Positions 5,795-8,046 of a stretch of 8,046 nucleotides of DNA are shown one piece after another. The stretch lies in assembly GCA_015661745.1 (NCBI GenBank), contig DQVL01000054.1, positions 1 through 8,046 on the forward strand, read 5' to 3'. Source of the stretch: Thermoprotei archaeon. GTDB taxonomy: Archaea > Thermoproteota > Nitrososphaeria > Geothermarchaeales > JDFR-13. The notes beneath the pieces are model-generated. The model searched no databases. It was not told where the DNA came from and worked only from the letters and a program-made list of their open reading frames with translations. Every line of letters starts with the position of its first letter. Positions within the stretch are counted from its first letter, which is position 1. The position numbers were made by a program, and so were the translations under genes.

Positions 5795-6672
5795 GGGAGA
5801 GGGAGAGAAGTATAGAGTTATTTGGACAGTGGTTCAGGATATTTAGGGCTAATAAAGTGGCTTATATATCCCTATATATCTTGATAGCTATTACATTGGC
5901 ATCATTAACAGCGGATTTTATCGCTCCCTACAGCCCATATGAATTCAATATTAGAAGGGCTAGGGAGCCTCCATCATGGGAACACCCCTTTGGATTGGAT
6001 GAGATAGGTAGAGATCTACTAAGTAGGGTATTACATGGAGGGAGATACTCTATTGGAATTGCATATGCAGCGGTATTCCTAGGTGCATCCATAGGTGTAT
6101 TCCTAGGTTTAATATCTGGATACTACGGTGGTTTAATAGATGATATTATACAGAGGTTTACAGATGCAATGTTATCACTCCCAACAATCCTATTAGCTAT
6201 AGCATTGGTCACTGTATTAGGTGTAGGAGTATATAGTCTAATAATAGCTGTAGGCCTAAGTACAGTACCTATATATATTAGATTAACTAGGGGGCTAGCA
6301 CTCCAAGTAAGGAATATGGATTATGTATTAGCTGCTAAAATACTTGGTAAAAGGGATATATACATAATATTCAGGCATGTACTCCCCAATATAGCGTCAC
6401 CCATTATAGTCCAATCCACATATTATTTAGGACTCACAATATTAATCGCCTCGGGACTAGGATTCCTAGGTTTGGGTGTACCCCCACCAACTCCAGAATG
6501 GGGGGCGATGATCGGGAGGGGGAGAGAATTCCTAATAAGTTCCCCCCATATAGTTGTTTTTCCAGGTATATTCATATTGATAACAGCACTATGCTTCAAC
6601 CTAATCGGAGATGGGCTCAGGGATGCACTCGACCCTAAAATGGCTAAATATATTAGGAGGAGGGGGATATGA
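5779..6672 (+). CDS. dppC: DppC/OppC-type peptide ABC transporter permease
   Basis: Second permease subunit, 297 residues, full length. The amino-terminal OppC segment has one membrane helix (about 27-47), followed by the near-invariant H-P-F-G-L-D-E-I-G-R-D-L-L-S-R-V at 69-84. The permease domain then spans about 90-285. Its coupling loop lies at 181-204 (D-Y-V-L-A-A-K-I-L-G ... R-H-V-L-P-N). The family signatures L-G-L-G-V-P-P-P-T-P-E-W-G at 230-242 and F-N-L-I-G-D-G-L-R-D-A-L-D-P at 273-286 are intact. It would pair with the DppB-like subunit in the cytoplasmic membrane to form the translocation path. The ATG at 5779 lies inside the end of the preceding gene, with GGTGAGGAT at 5764-5772 as its ribosome site; the next gene begins in an ATGA overlap. 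Both overlaps argue for coupled expression in equal amounts. Confidence 0.92.
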   Translation: MEARVRERERSIELFGQWFRIFRANKVAYISLYILIAITLASLTADFIAPYSPYEFNIRRAREPPSWEHPFGLDEIGRDLLSRVLHGGRYSIGIAYAAVFLGASIGVFLGLISGYYGGLIDDIIQRFTDAMLSLPTILLAIALVTVLGVGVYSLIIAVGLSTVPIYIRLTRGLALQVRNMDYVLAAKILGKRDIYIIFRHVLPNIASPIIVQSTYYLGLTILIASGLGFLGLGVPPPTPEWGAMIGRGREFLISSPHIVVFPGIFILITALCFNLIGDGLRDALDPKMAKYIRRRGI

Positions 6673-7640
6673 CGATACTTGAGGTTAGGAATCTAAAGGT
6701 ATACTACTACCTATATAATGGCGTAGTAAAAGCTGTAGACGACGTATCATTTACGGTGGAGGAGGGTGAGATACTGGGTATCGCAGGGGAGAGTGGCTCA
6801 GGAAAGAGTACATTGGCACATTCAATACTTGGATTAGTTAAGCCACCTGGAAAGATAGTTGGTGGCGAAATAATATTCCAGGGTAGAGACCTAACAAAAC
6901 TATCTGAGGAGGATTTGAGACGGTTAAGAGGTAGAGAGATATCTATGGTATTCCAAGACCCAAATACATATTTAAACCCTATTATGAAGGTTGGATACCA
7001 AGTGGCTGAGGTGTATGAGGCACATCAAAATATAGACATGGATAAGATACTAGATAGGGTAGCCAAACTCTTCAAAAGGGTTAGAATGACTGATCCGGAG
7101 AAGAGGGTTGGTTCATACCCCCATGAATTAAGTGGAGGCATGAAACAGAGAGCCCTAATATCGATGGCGGTCGCATTAAAACCCAAGCTTATAATATTAG
7201 ATGAGCCTACATCAGCCCTAGATGTTACAATCCAACTCGAGATCATAGATTTATTGAGGGAGATGAGGGATGAGTTAAATGCATCCATGATATTCATCAG
7301 CCACGACCTCGAACTACTATCTGAATTAACAGATAAACTAATGATTATGTATGCAGGTAGAGTCGTTGAATATGGATATACAAAAGATGTCTTTAAAGAT
7401 GCTAAGCATCCATATACAGAGGCACTCATAAACTCAATTAAATATATACGTAAGGGATTGTTACCCACTATTGAGGGGGAGCCACCCAGCCTTATAAACC
7501 CGCCAAAAGGATGTAGATTCCATCCAAGATGCCCCAGAAGATTTGAGTTATGTGATAGAGTAGAACCTAAACCTATATCAATAGCTGGAAGAATAGTATC
7601 GTGCCACCTCTATGGTGAGGAATATGGAGAAGGTGGTTGA
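6669..7640 (+). CDS. dppD: DppD/OppD-type peptide ABC transporter ATPase
   Basis: First ATPase subunit, 323 residues, full length. Walker A is GESGSGKST at 40-48, the Q-loop Gln is at 96 (F-Q-D-P-N-T-Y-L-N-P), and the ABC signature is L-S-G-G-M-K-Q-R at 154-161. Walker B with the catalytic Glu is L-I-I-L-D-E-P-T-S-A-L-D at 174-185 (Glu179), and the switch His is at 212. The carboxyl end (about 240-316) is the oligopeptide/dipeptide transporter C-terminal domain (oligo_HPY), with cysteines at 282, 288, 295 and 312. In OppD/DppD proteins of known structure the corresponding cysteines hold a [4Fe-4S] cluster. It hydrolyses ATP to drive import together with the DppF-like partner. It starts at the A of an ATGA overlap with dppC, behind a GGAGG-rich stretch, and overlaps the next ATPase by 17 bp. 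Confidence 0.93.
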   Translation: MTILEVRNLKVYYYLYNGVVKAVDDVSFTVEEGEILGIAGESGSGKSTLAHSILGLVKPPGKIVGGEIIFQGRDLTKLSEEDLRRLRGREISMVFQDPNTYLNPIMKVGYQVAEVYEAHQNIDMDKILDRVAKLFKRVRMTDPEKRVGSYPHELSGGMKQRALISMAVALKPKLIILDEPTSALDVTIQLEIIDLLREMRDELNASMIFISHDLELLSELTDKLMIMYAGRVVEYGYTKDVFKDAKHPYTEALINSIKYIRKGLLPTIEGEPPSLINPPKGCRFHPRCPRRFELCDRVEPKPISIAGRIVSCHLYGEEYGEGG

Positions 7641-8046
7641 GGGGAGGGGCATCAAAAAATATTTTGTGGCTAGTAAAGGACTCTTTAGTGGAGCTGAGTA
7701 TGTAAAGGCTGTAGATGATGTCGATATAGAAATTTATAGGGGTAGTATACTAGCGTTGGTCGGTGAATCAGGATCTGGAAAGACTACTTTAGGAAGGATA
7801 TTAGCTGGTATATTAAAACCAGATGATGGAGAGGTTCTCTTCAATGGAATAGATATATATAGAGATGGATTGGATAGGGATCTAAGGCATAAGATACAGG
7901 TCATATTTCAGAATCCAGATTCAAGCCTAAACCCAAGGATGAGGGTGATAGACATCATTGGAGAAGCATTAAAGGAGATCTCCCCAGGACTCTCTAAAGA
8001 TGAACTTATAGATAGAGCTGCCCAGCTCCTAGAGAATGTAAACCTA
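7624..8046 (+). CDS. dppF: DppF/OppF-type peptide ABC transporter ATPase, 3' end outside window
   Basis: The second ATPase subunit, open to the window edge with 141 residues visible of an expected 310-330. Walker A is GESGSGKTT at 47-55, and the Q-loop Gln is at 96 in the F-Q-N-P-D-S-S-L-N-P-R-M stretch that is typical of DppF/OppF. The signature, Walker B, switch His and C-terminal domain lie beyond the end. The start is ATG at 7624, with GGTGAGG (7614-7620) directly ahead, inside the end of the dppD-like gene. The amino end has a short insertion (K-G-L-F-S-G-A-E, about 18-25) before the A-V-D-D-V strand, as usual in this subgroup. It would pair with the DppD-like ATPase as a heterodimer. 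Confidence 0.92.
   Translation, partial: MEKVVEGRGIKKYFVASKGLFSGAEYVKAVDDVDIEIYRGSILALVGESGSGKTTLGRILAGILKPDDGEVLFNGIDIYRDGLDRDLRHKIQVIFQNPDSSLNPRMRVIDIIGEALKEISPGLSKDELIDRAAQLLENVNL

Noticed and set aside
6078..6110. Repeated ATTCCTAGGT units
   Set aside because: They lie inside the DppC-like coding region and encode ordinary transmembrane residues (V-F-L-G); no mobile or regulatory context.
7025..7468. Minus-strand open frame of about 147 codons inside the DppD-like ATPase
   Set aside because: The plus strand there encodes the ABC signature, Walker B and switch histidine. The reverse frame has no recognisable features.
1..8046. CRISPR arrays, tRNA/rRNA genes, insertion sequences, defence systems
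   Set aside because: No regularly spaced direct repeats, no tRNA-like cloverleaf in the short spacers, no transposase or terminal inverted repeats, and all sizable genes fit housekeeping or transport families.

Overview
The window looks like chromosomal DNA from a hyperthermophilic archaeon, most likely of the Thermoproteota (crenarchaeal) type. It is AT-rich. Isoleucine is mostly ATA and arginine mostly AGG/AGA. TTG and GTG starts occur. Archaeal TATA boxes (TTTATAAAT, TATAAATA) lie shortly before starts, and ribosome sites are GGAGG/GGTGA-like. The assignment to Thermoproteota is inferred from composition and signals, because there is no rRNA or other marker gene. The window is gene-dense and has no non-coding stretch above about 150 bases.

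Left part (1-2532). Bases 1-53 hold no recognisable gene; one forward frame open to the left edge stops at 39-41 and could be the tail of an upstream gene. A TATA box (54-62) precedes a soluble DUF4097-like beta-helix protein (146-901, +). Its 3' end overlaps a convergent multi-pass membrane protein of the flippase-like / LPG-synthase-TM family (864-1901, -) by 38 bp. That membrane gene is head-to-head, across only 55 bp, with a divergent member of the bifunctional nuclease / DUF151 family carrying a very acidic tail (1957-2532, +).

Middle (2529-4837). A two-gene minus-strand operon encodes a class III PLP aminotransferase (4682 to 3351), followed after 6 bases by an inositol-monophosphatase-family phosphatase (3344 to 2529). 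The phosphatase stop codon overlaps the DUF151 stop codon tail-to-tail. A divergent promoter region of about 150 bp (4692-4837) separates this operon from the next. It contains two copies of an 11-mer TATA element and a set of inverted repeats.

Right part (4853-8046). A plus-strand peptide/nickel-type (Dpp/Opp) ABC importer operon encodes two permeases (DppB-like and DppC-like) and two ATPases (DppD-like and DppF-like, the last cut by the window edge). All three gene junctions overlap (16, 4 and 17 bp), which implies translational coupling. No substrate-binding protein is visible in the window, so it is either downstream of the last ATPase or elsewhere.

The aminotransferase and phosphatase genes share the regulatory region with the transporter. 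This is compatible with uptake and catabolism of an amino compound or peptides, but that link is inference only. I see no defence system, mobile element, CRISPR array or RNA gene. The most unusual items are the exact 19-residue GDI ladder of the beta-helix protein, the altered core motif and acidic tail of the DUF151 protein, and the repeat-rich divergent promoter.
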